Positions 35,420 through 44,647 are shown, counted from the first letter of the stretch. The stretch is DNA of 47,164 nucleotides from Tenericutes bacterium RIFOXYA12_FULL_35_10 (GCA_001830045.1 MIDA01000048.1:1-47164); one strand, 5' to 3'. Notes: generated from the sequence alone by a model not told the origin. Translations and numbers: made by a program.

Positions 35420-36977
35420 ACTATTATTAAATCAAGAAACGATTGCATCATGTAGAAAAGATGCAAAAAAGATTGCAGATCAAGTTCAATCTTATATTGA
35501 TAAGCATACAACCGTTGCTGTTGAAAGAACGGTTTTAAGATTGCTTGGTATTGATGGTGTTGATGAATTTGGAAGACCACTCGTCAATGCGGTCATTGAT
35601 CACATTGTCGAAAAGGCAGACCTTTCTTTAGGTGTATCTCACTACATGCATTATGCAGTTAAAGAAAGTGAAGAAACACCACAAGAAATCAGTCGTAGAA
35701 TTGCTAATAAAACACTAGACTTATCCGTATATCAAACGTATTCACCAGTAATCAAACACGATGCTCTTCAACCTTTTATCGAAAAAACATTAGCTAGAGT
35801 GGATGCGATGAAAGAGTTAAGAAAAGGCTGGATTGAAAGAACAGGAAAAAAAGATACACCGAGTAAATATGTGATTGTAGCAACAGGTAATATCTATGAA
35901 GATATGAAACAAGCCGTATCAGCAGCTAAAAAAGGTGCTGATATCATTGCGGTCATCAGAAGTACTGGACAATCACTTTTAGACTATGTTCCCTTTGGAG
36001 CAACCACAGAGGGCTTTGGTGGAACATATGCAACTCAAGAAAACTTTAGATTAATGCGTCAAGCATTAGATCAAGTATCTGAAGAAGAAAATCGTTATAT
36101 CAAACTTGTTAATTACGCATCCGGATTATGCATGCCTGAAATCGCTGCGATGGGTGCAATTGAACGTCTTGATATGATGTTAAATGATTCTCTATATGGC
36201 ATTATTTTTAGAGACATTAATATGAAAAGAACTTTAGTCGATCAATATTTTTCGCGGGTGATTTCAAGTTACGCTGAAATTATCATTAACACCGGAGAAG
36301 ATAATTATTTAACGACGTCCGATGCATTTGATCACGCGCATACCGTTTTAGCATCACAGTTTATTAATGAACAGTTCGCTAAAAATGCAGGTATGAAAGA
36401 ATCACTGATGGGTTTAGGACATGCATATGAAATTGATCCAAATATGGAGAATAGTTTTTTATATGAACTGGCTCAAGCTGAAATGGCAAGAGAAATCTTT
36501 CCAAATTCTCCTTTAAAATATATGCCACCAACAAAACATATGACTGGTGATATTTTCAAAGGATGTGTTCAAGATGCACTTTTTAATGCAGTATCTGTAT
36601 CTACGAAACAGTCCATACATTTACTGGGTATGATGACAGAAGCGATTCATACGCCGTTTATGAGTGATCGTGCGATTGCTTTAAATATTGCATCCTATAT
36701 TGAAAAAGCGTTTAAAAATTTTGGTGACGATATCCAATTTAAACCAGATGGTATCATTGTTAAACGTGCACAAGATGTTTTATCTAAAGCATGGCATCTT
36801 CTTAAGGAAATTAAGGAAGAGGGATTGTTTAAAGCTTTAGAAAAAGGACGATTTGCAGAGATTTCTCGCAAAGAAGATGGAGGAAAAGGGCTCCATGGTG
36901 TTTTTTTAAAACATCAAAACTACCAAAACCCAATCCTTGACTTACTTAAATCGCGTATGAAGGAGGGATCAAGATGA
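35409..36977 (+). CDS. kamD: Lysine 5,6-aminomutase alpha subunit
   Basis: This 522-residue subunit forms the TIM-barrel catalytic part of the B12- and PLP-dependent aminomutase that turns beta-lysine into 3,5-diaminohexanoate. Family segments include TVAVERTVLRLLGIDGVDE, IAVIRSTGQSLLDYVPFGAT, the YIKLVNYASGLCMPEIA block and MPPTKHMTGDIF. Length agrees with the clostridial alpha subunit (about 516). The ribosome site is GGAGG. It overlaps kamE by 4 bases, fitting a fixed stoichiometry. Confidence 0.96.
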   Translation: MENKLLLNQETIASCRKDAKKIADQVQSYIDKHTTVAVERTVLRLLGIDGVDEFGRPLVNAVIDHIVEKADLSLGVSHYMHYAVKESEETPQEISRRIANKTLDLSVYQTYSPVIKHDALQPFIEKTLARVDAMKELRKGWIERTGKKDTPSKYVIVATGNIYEDMKQAVSAAKKGADIIAVIRSTGQSLLDYVPFGATTEGFGGTYATQENFRLMRQALDQVSEEENRYIKLVNYASGLCMPEIAAMGAIERLDMMLNDSLYGIIFRDINMKRTLVDQYFSRVISSYAEIIINTGEDNYLTTSDAFDHAHTVLASQFINEQFAKNAGMKESLMGLGHAYEIDPNMENSFLYELAQAEMAREIFPNSPLKYMPPTKHMTGDIFKGCVQDALFNAVSVSTKQSIHLLGMMTEAIHTPFMSDRAIALNIASYIEKAFKNFGDDIQFKPDGIIVKRAQDVLSKAWHLLKEIKEEGLFKALEKGRFAEISRKEDGGKGLHGVFLKHQNYQNPILDLLKSRMKEGSR

Positions 36978-37729
36978 GTTCTAAATCAACATGGGTACGT
37001 CCTTATGGGGATACCGAAAATGATGGAAAAATTCAGATTTCATTTTCACTTCCAGTACCAGTATCACCACTAGGTGAAGAGGCTGCTAAAAAGATAGCTT
37101 TACAAATGGGGATTCATGATCCGAGTGTCGTTCATTATGAAGCATTATCAGATACGTTTAGTTTTTATATTCTCTATGGTAGAACGGAACATCAAGTAGA
37201 CATTGCGAATTTAAATGTGGTTGAAGTAGACCATCATACGATGAGTAAAGAAGATGTTGAGGTATACATTGAAAAAAATTTCACTGAACCACTCGTTTTT
37301 GTAGGTGCATCAACAGGAACTGACGCACACACGGTTGGTATTGATGCCATCATGAATATGAAGGGCTACAATGGTCATTATGGACTTGAACGCTATAAAG
37401 GAATTAAAGCGTATAATTTAGGTGGACAAGTTGATAATGAAACACTTTTAGAAAAAGCGATTGATTTGAATGCAGATGTGATTCTTATTAGTCAGACAGT
37501 AACTCAAAAAGATGTTCACATTGAAAACTTAACCAAATTCATTGAATTACTCGAAGCTGAAAATAAACGAAACGACTTTGTTGTTATCATTGGTGGTCCA
37601 CGTATTCATCATGGACTTGCAAAAGAATTAGGTTATGATGCTGGATTTGGTCCGAAAAAATATGCTTTTGATGTCGCTTCATATGCGGTTCAATACTTAT
37701 ATGAAAAAGGTGTGAAGGTTAAAAGATAG
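36974..37729 (+). CDS. kamE: Lysine 5,6-aminomutase beta subunit
   Basis: This 251-residue subunit carries the Rossmann B12-binding domain and the PLP lysine. The cobalamin motif D-x-H-x-x-G is Asp117, His119 and Gly122 in TGTDAHTVGIDAIM, followed by KGYNGHYGLERYKG and the late VVIIGGPRIHHGLAKELGYD. The N-terminus contains WVRPYGDTENDGKIQISFSL, typical of KamE. It ends the contiguous lysine cluster; the next gene starts about 60 bases later. Confidence 0.96.
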   Translation: MSSKSTWVRPYGDTENDGKIQISFSLPVPVSPLGEEAAKKIALQMGIHDPSVVHYEALSDTFSFYILYGRTEHQVDIANLNVVEVDHHTMSKEDVEVYIEKNFTEPLVFVGASTGTDAHTVGIDAIMNMKGYNGHYGLERYKGIKAYNLGGQVDNETLLEKAIDLNADVILISQTVTQKDVHIENLTKFIELLEAENKRNDFVVIIGGPRIHHGLAKELGYDAGFGPKKYAFDVASYAVQYLYEKGVKVKR

Positions 37730-37791
37730 TTTGAGTCATTTTGAGGTATGGTAAAATAGAGATATACCTCATCAGGAAGTGGGGATGTTTG

Positions 37792-38388
37792 TTGAAACGT
37801 ATATTACACTTTAAAGCGTTTATCATACCTGCGATCTATTTTGTGGTGATGGCAGAAATAGCCACATGGAACTCGCCGGAACTTTTTTCACGTGTTCATC
37901 ACACATTTTCGGTTTTAGGTGCACAAGCATTCGATCAAGCGTGGCTGATGAATACGTGTTGGATTGGCTTTGGAGTGTTAGTTTTGATCATAACATCGAT
38001 GTATCACCAAAAAGAAGATCTACCACTTGCGATTACCTATCCCATTATTGCTTTTGCGATTTCTGTTATTTTGATTGGTATTTGGCGAAGTGATTCTGGT
38101 TTAGTCCAAGCATCGACTGATATTGATGAAGCTAAAGACCACCTCATTTTCTATACGATTGGTTTAGGATCAATCATACTTGGCATCATTTTACATGCAC
38201 TCATGTCCCAATCTAAAAAAATGAAGTATATGCATCTTATGTTTGGCATTCTGATGGTGATATTGATGACATTACTTTATGCAACCTCACACTACCAAGG
38301 TCTATTTGATCGATTATTGTGGGCAGTCATTCTGGTATGGCTTTCCTCTATGTTTGGAAGGATGGAAACACATGGCAACCTCAGTTGA
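37792..38388 (+). CDS. DUF998-like membrane protein
   Basis: This protein of about 198 residues has five to six hydrophobic helices. The layout, with an early NSPELFSRVHHTFSVLGAQ and a later GIWRSDSGLVQAS, resembles DUF998 integral membrane proteins of unknown function. The start is uncertain: I favour the TTG at 37792 with GTGGGG 7 bases upstream. A TTG at 37741 would add 17 residues and overlap a TAAAAT that looks like a -10. It overlaps the next gene by 17 bases. Confidence 0.6.
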   Translation: MKRILHFKAFIIPAIYFVVMAEIATWNSPELFSRVHHTFSVLGAQAFDQAWLMNTCWIGFGVLVLIITSMYHQKEDLPLAITYPIIAFAISVILIGIWRSDSGLVQASTDIDEAKDHLIFYTIGLGSIILGIILHALMSQSKKMKYMHLMFGILMVILMTLLYATSHYQGLFDRLLWAVILVWLSSMFGRMETHGNLS

Positions 38389-38698
38389 TTTTAAAGATTA
38401 TATGGAAGATCAATGTAGGGGTCTTGGTGATGTCAGATTTAAAAAAATGTTTGGTGAATATGGACTTTTCTACAGAGAAAAAATGGTTGGTGTTTTAGCA
38501 GACAATAAGCTCTATATAAAACCTACGGATGAAGGTAAAACATTAGTAAAAGATGTTGTTATGGAAAAGTTTTATGAACAAGGAAACCCCTATTTTTTAA
38601 TTGAAGATACTGATGATCGTGATCTTTTATGGAAACTGATCATCAAGACATATGAAGTATTACCAGCACGAGTTGAAAAGAAAAGGAAAATGAGGTAG
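38372..38698 (+). CDS. TfoX N-terminal domain protein
   Basis: This 108-residue protein matches the TfoX_N family by VRFKKMFGEYGLFYREKMVGVLADNKLYIKPT and a C-terminal segment in which PYFLIEDTDDRDLLWKLI replaces the usual end. TfoX proteins are linked to competence regulation in some bacteria, but single-domain versions are widespread and their role is not known. The start at 38372 overlaps the membrane gene and has GGAAG about 11 bases upstream. pduO follows after 4 bases. Confidence 0.78.
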   Translation: MATSVDFKDYMEDQCRGLGDVRFKKMFGEYGLFYREKMVGVLADNKLYIKPTDEGKTLVKDVVMEKFYEQGNPYFLIEDTDDRDLLWKLIIKTYEVLPARVEKKRKMR

Positions 38699-38702
38699 GC
38701 AT

Positions 38703-39203
38703 ATGAAGATCTATACAAAACGAGGAGATCAAGGACAAACAGATTTATTTAATAAACGCGTTAGTAAAGCGGATTTACATATCATGGTTAACGGTTCAAT
38801 GGATGAAGCAATGGCGTTTTTGATCATGGGTAAACATTACATGAGAGTACCTGAAGTCATTTCAGACATTGATACTATTCACGGTCATTTATTTTCTATT
38901 GCGCATGAGATTGCGTTAAACGATCCTGCGAAAGCAATCACAAAAGAAAGTGATGTTTTGTGGTTAGAAAAAAGATTGGATCATTACGATTCATTTTTAG
39001 AACCGCTCACCAAATTTATTAAACTTGATCAAACGAAAGCAGCATCTTGGCTTAACCTAGCAAGAGTGACTGTAAGACGCGCTGAAAGAGAACTCGTCAT
39101 GCTTGCTCATGAACAAGATATCAATACGTATACACTTCAATATATCAACCGTTTATCTGACTATTTATTTACGGTAGCTAGATACTTCGATGAAGTCAAA
39201 TAA
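38703..39203 (+). CDS. pduO: PduO-type cob(I)alamin adenosyltransferase
   Basis: This 166-residue enzyme transfers the adenosyl group of ATP to cob(I)alamin, making the coenzyme needed by KamDE, OraSE and NrdJ. Motifs are the N-terminal KIYTKRGDQGQTDLF with RVSKAD, the central TVRRAERELV with its conserved arginines, and the C-terminal YINRLSDYLFTVARY. The N-terminal half is divergent: the usual YGxVDELNS segment reads NGSMDEAMAFL. It lies between the lysine and ornithine clusters, the two local users of its product. Confidence 0.88.
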   Translation: MKIYTKRGDQGQTDLFNKRVSKADLHIMVNGSMDEAMAFLIMGKHYMRVPEVISDIDTIHGHLFSIAHEIALNDPAKAITKESDVLWLEKRLDHYDSFLEPLTKFIKLDQTKAASWLNLARVTVRRAERELVMLAHEQDINTYTLQYINRLSDYLFTVARYFDEVK

Positions 39204-39215
39204 AGGAGGGATGTC

Positions 39216-40259
39216 ATGAATAAAATTAGAGTTATTATTTGGGGATTTGGTGCCATGGGCAAGGGCATGGCTCAAATGCTTCTCATGAAAAAAGGTGTTG
39301 AAATCGTTGGCATCTGTGATTTAAATCCAAGTTTAATTGGTAGAAATTTTGCGGATGTCCTTGAAGTTCAAACAGATCATCCTAAAGTTTATATTTCTGA
39401 TCAAATCGATCTTTTACTACAACATCAAAAAGCTGATATTGTCTTACTTTGCACAGATAGCTTTGTTAAAGGTGCTTTCGAAAAAATAAAGAAGATTGTT
39501 ACGTACAAAGTGAATGTGATTTCTACTGCAGAAGAAATGGCATATCCCATGGCTTCAGAACCTGAACTCGCTAAACAGATTGATCATTTAGCGAAAGCTT
39601 TTGGTGTCACAGTTTTAGGTACAGGTATAAATCCAGGATTTATTATGGATTTATTAGTAGTTGCACTCACAGGAACCATGGTTGATGTCAAGTTTATTGA
39701 AGCGAAAAGAATTAACTCACTATCACCTTTTGGACCCACAGTGATGAGGGAACAAGGTGTTGGTGATTCACTGGATGAATATCATCATCGAGTTGCTGAA
39801 AAAGAACTCGCTGGACATGTTGGATTTAATGAATCAGTTCATATGATTGCGGATGCTTTGGGTATTAAACTTGACGAATTTACACAACAGATGGAGCCTA
39901 TCGTAACTGAGATTGACCGTAAGAGTACTTATGGTGAAGCTAAAGCAGGTCATTTAGCAGGCATTAATATGACGGGTCAAGGATTGGTGAATGGGGATGT
40001 ATTCATTAACATGATTCATCCGCAGCAGATCGAACCTGAATCAGCAGGTATTCAAACAGGCGATTACATCAACTTAAAAGGTACGCCAAACATTCATATG
40101 TCGATCACACCAGAGATTAATGGTGGTGTTGGAACGATTGCGATGTGTGTGAATATGATTCCCCATGTTTTAAACGCGAAACCAGGTTTGAAAACGATGA
40201 TTGATCTACCCGTACCACGTGCTATTTTAGGTGATATGAGAGATTTACTCGATCGTTAA
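39216..40259 (+). CDS. ord: 2,4-diaminopentanoate dehydrogenase
   Basis: This 347-residue NAD(P)-dependent enzyme oxidatively deaminates 2,4-diaminopentanoate to 2-amino-4-ketopentanoate in ornithine fermentation. It has an N-terminal Rossmann motif (IIWGFGAMGKGMA), and the middle domain contains LGTGINPGFIMDLLVVALTG, diagnostic for this family of dihydrodipicolinate-reductase-like dehydrogenases. It has an AAAGGAGG ribosome site 12 bases after pduO. It is separated from ortA by a terminator and a new promoter, so it belongs to the transcript ending pduO-ord. Confidence 0.93.
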   Translation: MNKIRVIIWGFGAMGKGMAQMLLMKKGVEIVGICDLNPSLIGRNFADVLEVQTDHPKVYISDQIDLLLQHQKADIVLLCTDSFVKGAFEKIKKIVTYKVNVISTAEEMAYPMASEPELAKQIDHLAKAFGVTVLGTGINPGFIMDLLVVALTGTMVDVKFIEAKRINSLSPFGPTVMREQGVGDSLDEYHHRVAEKELAGHVGFNESVHMIADALGIKLDEFTQQMEPIVTEIDRKSTYGEAKAGHLAGINMTGQGLVNGDVFINMIHPQQIEPESAGIQTGDYINLKGTPNIHMSITPEINGGVGTIAMCVNMIPHVLNAKPGLKTMIDLPVPRAILGDMRDLLDR

Positions 40260-40274
40260 TAGCAGCCATCTTTG

Positions 40275-40306
40275 AAGGAAATCTATAATAAAAGATTTCC
40301 TTTTTT
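40275..40306 (+). terminator. Terminator after ord
   Basis: A 9-bp perfect stem (AAGGAAATC with GATTTCCTT) around a 10-nt loop ends in a run of T (40301-40306). Confidence 0.88.
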
Positions 40307-40309
40307 GTT

Positions 40310-40354
40310 TTTTTAACCGATAGTCTATACAAAATCGGTTAAAAATGATATCAT
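40310..40354 (+). repeat. Inverted repeat plus palindrome upstream of ortA
   Basis: A perfect 12-bp inverted repeat (TTTTTAACCGAT at 40310-40321, ATCGGTTAAAAA at 40334-40345) with a 12-base spacer is followed directly by the palindrome ATGATATCAT (40345-40354). No T-run follows, so it is not a terminator. Its place just upstream of the ortA promoter suggests a regulator site. Confidence 0.6.
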
Positions 40355-40382
40355 TGAGATAGGTAAGCGCTTTCAATTTATG
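40354..40382 (+). promoter_or_regulatory. Putative ortA operon promoter with cre-like site
   Basis: GGTAAGCGCTTTCA (40362-40375) fits the cre consensus TGWNANCGNTNWCA except at the first base. It lies within the spacer of a weak promoter candidate, TTGAGA (40354-40359), 17 bases, TTTATG (40377-40382). The arrangement resembles the lysine promoter, where cre also overlaps the core promoter. Confidence 0.55.
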
Positions 40383-40418
40383 GGTTCCTTTTTTTATGTG
40401 TAACGGAGGAAATAAATC

Positions 40419-40715
40419 ATGATTGATCAAAAAACATATGTCGAGATTTATCGCATCATACTACCGATTGAAGAAAGATCTTCAAATCTACCGAGTGATA
40501 CAAAACGGGTTCCTTTTGAGATGAGATTAAGAGGAAGACTTGTTTCTCCAGCGGAACTGGGTGATATGGTTGAAATTGAGACAGCATCAAAACGCATTGA
40601 AAAAGGGATTTTGGTTGCAGTGAATCCCTTCTTTAACCATAACTATGGGCATTATGTTTTGATGTTAACTGAAGTTCGTGATGTCATTTTAAGCGAAACG
40701 GAGGATCTTATATGA
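40419..40715 (+). CDS. ortA: 2-amino-4-oxopentanoate thiolase alpha subunit
   Basis: This 98-residue small subunit works with OrtB to cleave 2-amino-4-ketopentanoate with CoA into D-alanine and acetyl-CoA. Family features are the N-terminal YVEIYRIILPIEERSSNLP, KRVPFEMRLRGRL and the G-rich DMVEIET region, with NPFFNHNYGHYV near the end. The ribosome site is GGAGG. It overlaps ortB by 4 bases. The order ortA-ortB-oraS-oraE matches clostridial ornithine clusters. Confidence 0.92.
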   Translation: MIDQKTYVEIYRIILPIEERSSNLPSDTKRVPFEMRLRGRLVSPAELGDMVEIETASKRIEKGILVAVNPFFNHNYGHYVLMLTEVRDVILSETEDLI

Positions 40716-42109
40716 GCTACCAAGATGTAATGAATCAAAAAAATGAGATCATGCGCAAAGCTTTACAGATGAACTATGATCAGTTTGAAGGACCAGGCAT
40801 TGGTTTTGATTATGAGAAGATGATGGCATCTTCTGGGTATACCTTAGAAGATGTGATTCGAATTCAAAAAGAAAATAACATTGGTAGTACACCAATGATT
40901 GAGTTAAAAAGACTATCTGCATACGCTAGAAAGTTTGCAAAACCAGGATATGGGGCACGTATATTCTTAAAAGATGAATCTCAAAATTTATCGGGTTCAT
41001 TTAAAGCAAGAAGAGCTGCGATGTCCATCTATCAAGCAAAGAAACTGGGATTTAAAGGCGTGATTGCTGCTACATCAGGAAACTATGGTGCTGCAGTTGC
41101 TGCACTAGCAGCACGTCAAGGTTTGAAATGTATTATCGTGCAAGAATGCTACGATTCAAATGGGGTTGGACAACCTGAAATCATTGAAAAAGCGAGAGCT
41201 TGTCAAGCATATGGTGCTGAAGTGGTTCAGCTATCGGTGGGACCTGAACTTTTTTATCAGTTTTTAGTGCTATTAAAAGAAACAGGTTATTTTAATGCAT
41301 CCCTTTACTCTCCTTATGGTGTTATGGGTATTGAAACGTTAGGTTATGAAATTGCGAAAGATATGCATGAAAAAGAAGGAAAATATCCTGAAGCTGTTAT
41401 TTGTACGAATGCCGGTGGTGGTAATTTAACAGGTACAGCAAGAGGACTTAAAAAAGCTGGAGCTACTGATACAAAGATTATTGCAGCAAGCGTAGATTTA
41501 TCCGGTCTTCATATGGCATCCGATCATGATTTCAATTTAAAATCATTTACAACTGGTCATACAGGATTTGGTATTCCTTTTTCAACATTTCCAGATCGAA
41601 GCGATGTTCCCAGAAGTGCTGCAAGACCCTTAAGATATATGGATTATTACGGGTTAGTCAATCAGGGATCAGTATTTTTTATTACTGAAGCGTTAGCGAT
41701 TTTAGAAGGTATGGAAAGAGGTCCAGCAGGTAATACGAGTTTAGCACTTGCCTTTAGTCTTGCTCAAGAAATGAAAGATGATGAGATCATTGTCGTACAA
41801 GAAACAGAGTATACAGGTGCTGGTAAACATATGAATGCTCAAATCTCATTTGCGAGTGATCGTGGTGTTGAACTTCTTATGGGTAACCCTTTAGATGAAA
41901 AACCAGGAAAAAACTTGATCTTTCCTTCATCAGGAGCAATGTTAAAACATAAGGAAGTTTCACTAGATCATTTGAGAACAAGTTATTTAAAACGATATCA
42001 AGAGACGATGCTATTTCACTCAGATTATGAATACCTTGCACTTGAACTTAAAACAACAATAGAGCACGTTAAAAAACTCATGGAGGACTTAAATGAAGCC
42101 AAGAATTGA
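40712..42109 (+). CDS. ortB: 2-amino-4-oxopentanoate thiolase beta subunit (PLP-dependent)
   Basis: This 465-residue subunit is a fold-type II PLP enzyme related to threonine synthase. The PLP lysine is expected in SGSFKARRA, with a TSGNYGAAVAA phosphate and substrate loop and the glycine-rich NAGGGNLTGTARG. With OrtA it performs a thiolase-like cleavage unusual for PLP enzymes, giving D-alanine and acetyl-CoA. Its 3' end overlaps oraS by 17 bases, so the genes are coupled. Confidence 0.94.
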   Translation: MSYQDVMNQKNEIMRKALQMNYDQFEGPGIGFDYEKMMASSGYTLEDVIRIQKENNIGSTPMIELKRLSAYARKFAKPGYGARIFLKDESQNLSGSFKARRAAMSIYQAKKLGFKGVIAATSGNYGAAVAALAARQGLKCIIVQECYDSNGVGQPEIIEKARACQAYGAEVVQLSVGPELFYQFLVLLKETGYFNASLYSPYGVMGIETLGYEIAKDMHEKEGKYPEAVICTNAGGGNLTGTARGLKKAGATDTKIIAASVDLSGLHMASDHDFNLKSFTTGHTGFGIPFSTFPDRSDVPRSAARPLRYMDYYGLVNQGSVFFITEALAILEGMERGPAGNTSLALAFSLAQEMKDDEIIVVQETEYTGAGKHMNAQISFASDRGVELLMGNPLDEKPGKNLIFPSSGAMLKHKEVSLDHLRTSYLKRYQETMLFHSDYEYLALELKTTIEHVKKLMEDLNEAKN

Positions 42110-42452
42110 TGACTTTAATGAACGAAGAAAACACTTAGCAAAGATGAGTGATGCTGAACTGAAAGCTTATTTTGAAAAACTTACGGATCAAATGATTGAT
42201 CCACTTTTAGAACTCGCATATACGCATACGACACCAGCGATTGAACGAAGTGTATTGATGCGTATGGGTTTTTCAAGCTTAGAAGCAAAAACGTTAACTG
42301 AAAAAATGATGGATTATCATCTTTTAGAACATGGTGTAGGTCATGTTGTTATGCGTTATGCAACATTACATGGTTTATCTATGAGAGATGCAGGTTTAAA
42401 ACTGATTGAAGATAGCAACGAACTAAACAAACTTGCGGAGGCATTTAAATGA
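42093..42452 (+). CDS. oraS: D-ornithine 4,5-aminomutase S subunit
   Basis: This 119-residue small subunit pairs with OraE. Recognisable segments are DFNERRKHLAKMSDAELKAYFE, ERSVLMRMGFSS and LLEHGVGHVVMRYA. Its length agrees with the clostridial OraS (about 121). It has a GGAGG ribosome site inside the end of ortB and overlaps oraE by 4 bases. Confidence 0.93.
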   Translation: MKPRIDDFNERRKHLAKMSDAELKAYFEKLTDQMIDPLLELAYTHTTPAIERSVLMRMGFSSLEAKTLTEKMMDYHLLEHGVGHVVMRYATLHGLSMRDAGLKLIEDSNELNKLAEAFK

Positions 42453-44647
42453 ATATTAACGATAAATTAGATATCCGTAAGATCTTATTAGACCTAGAGA
42501 ACTATCGTCCTCGAAGAAGAGGTTGGATTTGGCGAGATCAATCACCTATTGATATGGGTCCATTTCACTATGTTCAAGCAAGTTCTCCATTAAAAAATAG
42601 TATTCCTCTTCCTTCAGCAAGACATTTAGGAAACATTGACCCACAACCGGATGCAACCATCACAACAGAGATTGCATCAGGTCGTTTTGAAGATGATATC
42701 AGAAGAATGCGTATGGCAGCATGGCATGGTGCAGATCATATCATGGTGATTCGTACAGCAGGACAATCTCATATGGATGGTCTGTTAGAAGGAACACCAC
42801 AAGGTGTTGGTGGTGTGCCGATCACACGTAAACAAGTACGTGCACAGCGTAAAGCACTTGATTTCATTGAAGATGAAGTGGGAAGACCCATTAATTATCA
42901 TTCTTATGTATCTGGTGTTGCTGGTCCTGAGATTGCAGTGATGTTTGTTGAAGAAGGGGTGAACGGTGCACACCAGGACCCTCAATATAATGTTTTATAC
43001 CGAAATATTAATATGATCAGAAGCTTTGTTGATGCAGCTGAAAGTAAAAAGATTATGGCTTATGGTGGTTTAGCACAAATCGATGGTGCACATAATGCGA
43101 ATGCAACTGCAAGAGATGCATGGAAGGTTATGCCAGAACTTTTAGTTCAACATGCCATTAATAGCAGAATGAGTGAAAAAATAGGTATTCCTCCAGATTT
43201 AATCTGTCTATCAACAGTTCCACCCGCTGCACCACCATCACCAGATTTAAAACTGAATTTACCGTATGCAGTTGCCTTAAGAGAACTGATGTCACGTTAT
43301 AAGATGAGAGCACAGATGAATACGAAATACATGGATTCGTCAACCAGAGAAGCAACCGTTACTCACGTCTTAAACTTACTCATCTCAAGGTTAACGTCTG
43401 CAGATATACAGTCAACGATTACACCAGATGAAGGTAGAAACGTGCCCTGGCATGTTTATAATGTTGAAGCATTAGATACTGCAAAACAAGCCATGATGGG
43501 GATGGATGATCTTTTAAGTATGTTAGAACTTAAAAAAGATGGTTATCTCTATGATAAAAAAAGAGAAATTCAAGAACGTGCGATTTTAATGATGGAAGAA
43601 ATTATTGAGCTCGGAGGTTATTTCCAAGCAGTTGAAGCAGGTATGTTTGTTGATTCTGGATGTTATCCTGAACGCATGGGCGATGGTATTGTTCGTCATA
43701 TGGAAGGTGGAATTGGCGCACAGACGATTATAAAAAGAGCCCATGATTATTTAGCACCAGTGACTGCGCATTATGGCTATAATAACGTAGAACAATATGA
43801 TAAATCAGTAAAAGATGATCCTTCTAAGTTGATAGGTGGCTGTAGTTTTGAAAAACCGGAACTGATTCAATATATTGATGAACTCGATGAAAATGATAAT
43901 GTCAATAACCGTTTAGATGAAACTGAGAAGTATCGTCAAACCTCACTTTTGAAACCTGAAGTTCAATGGTTAGGTGATGGCGTGATCACCTTAGACTTAT
44001 TTTTCCCAACCGATGAAAGAACAGCTGAAGCTGCTGGTTTAGTGGTTGCTAAAAAACTTAATTTAACGAATGCTGAAGTCATTCATAAAGAAGTTCTTCA
44101 TCCAAGTGAAGGTACGCGTATTCAGCTTAAAGGTCAAGTGGGATTTGATATCGATATACGTACACTCGTTTTACCAGAAAAAGAAGAATTGATGGCTGAG
44201 GAAACCATTTTTGAATATGTAAAAAATCATCCCATCAAAGTGATTGCAGGTACCGGTGGTTCAGATGAACACAGTGTGGGTATGCGAGAAGTTTTAGATA
44301 TCAAACATGGTGGTATCGAAAAGTATGGCATTTCATATATTTATTTAGGCACAAGTGTACCTATCGAAAAGTTTGTTGATGCAGCTATTGAAACAAATGC
44401 TGATGTTATTATGATTTCACTCATTATTTCTCATGATGATGTCCATTATAAAAATATGGAAAAACTTCATCATTACGCTATAGAAAAAGGTGTAAGAGAT
44501 AAACTGATTTTACTCGCTGGTGGCACACAAGTCACACCAGAACTTGCAAGATCTCATGGTATGGACCAGGGATTTAGTCGTGGAACGAAAGGACGTCATG
44601 TCGCTTCATTTATTGTGAAACGTCATCAAAAGATGTATGAGGATTGA
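42449..44647 (+). CDS. oraE: D-ornithine 4,5-aminomutase E subunit
   Basis: This 732-residue B12- and PLP-dependent catalytic subunit moves the terminal amino group of D-ornithine to give 2,4-diaminopentanoate. It has a TIM-barrel N-terminal part (IMVIRTAGQSHMDGLLEGTPQGVGG; the key motif is short here) and a C-terminal B12 domain with Asp606, His608 and Gly611 in GGSDEHSVGMREV. The PLP lysine should lie shortly after, in the DIKHGGIEKYG region. Length matches the Acetoanaerobium enzyme. It overlaps the MutL-like gene by 11 bases. The adenosyl cofactor would come from PduO. Confidence 0.96.
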   Translation: MNINDKLDIRKILLDLENYRPRRRGWIWRDQSPIDMGPFHYVQASSPLKNSIPLPSARHLGNIDPQPDATITTEIASGRFEDDIRRMRMAAWHGADHIMVIRTAGQSHMDGLLEGTPQGVGGVPITRKQVRAQRKALDFIEDEVGRPINYHSYVSGVAGPEIAVMFVEEGVNGAHQDPQYNVLYRNINMIRSFVDAAESKKIMAYGGLAQIDGAHNANATARDAWKVMPELLVQHAINSRMSEKIGIPPDLICLSTVPPAAPPSPDLKLNLPYAVALRELMSRYKMRAQMNTKYMDSSTREATVTHVLNLLISRLTSADIQSTITPDEGRNVPWHVYNVEALDTAKQAMMGMDDLLSMLELKKDGYLYDKKREIQERAILMMEEIIELGGYFQAVEAGMFVDSGCYPERMGDGIVRHMEGGIGAQTIIKRAHDYLAPVTAHYGYNNVEQYDKSVKDDPSKLIGGCSFEKPELIQYIDELDENDNVNNRLDETEKYRQTSLLKPEVQWLGDGVITLDLFFPTDERTAEAAGLVVAKKLNLTNAEVIHKEVLHPSEGTRIQLKGQVGFDIDIRTLVLPEKEELMAEETIFEYVKNHPIKVIAGTGGSDEHSVGMREVLDIKHGGIEKYGISYIYLGTSVPIEKFVDAAIETNADVIMISLIISHDDVHYKNMEKLHHYAIEKGVRDKLILLAGGTQVTPELARSHGMDQGFSRGTKGRHVASFIVKRHQKMYED

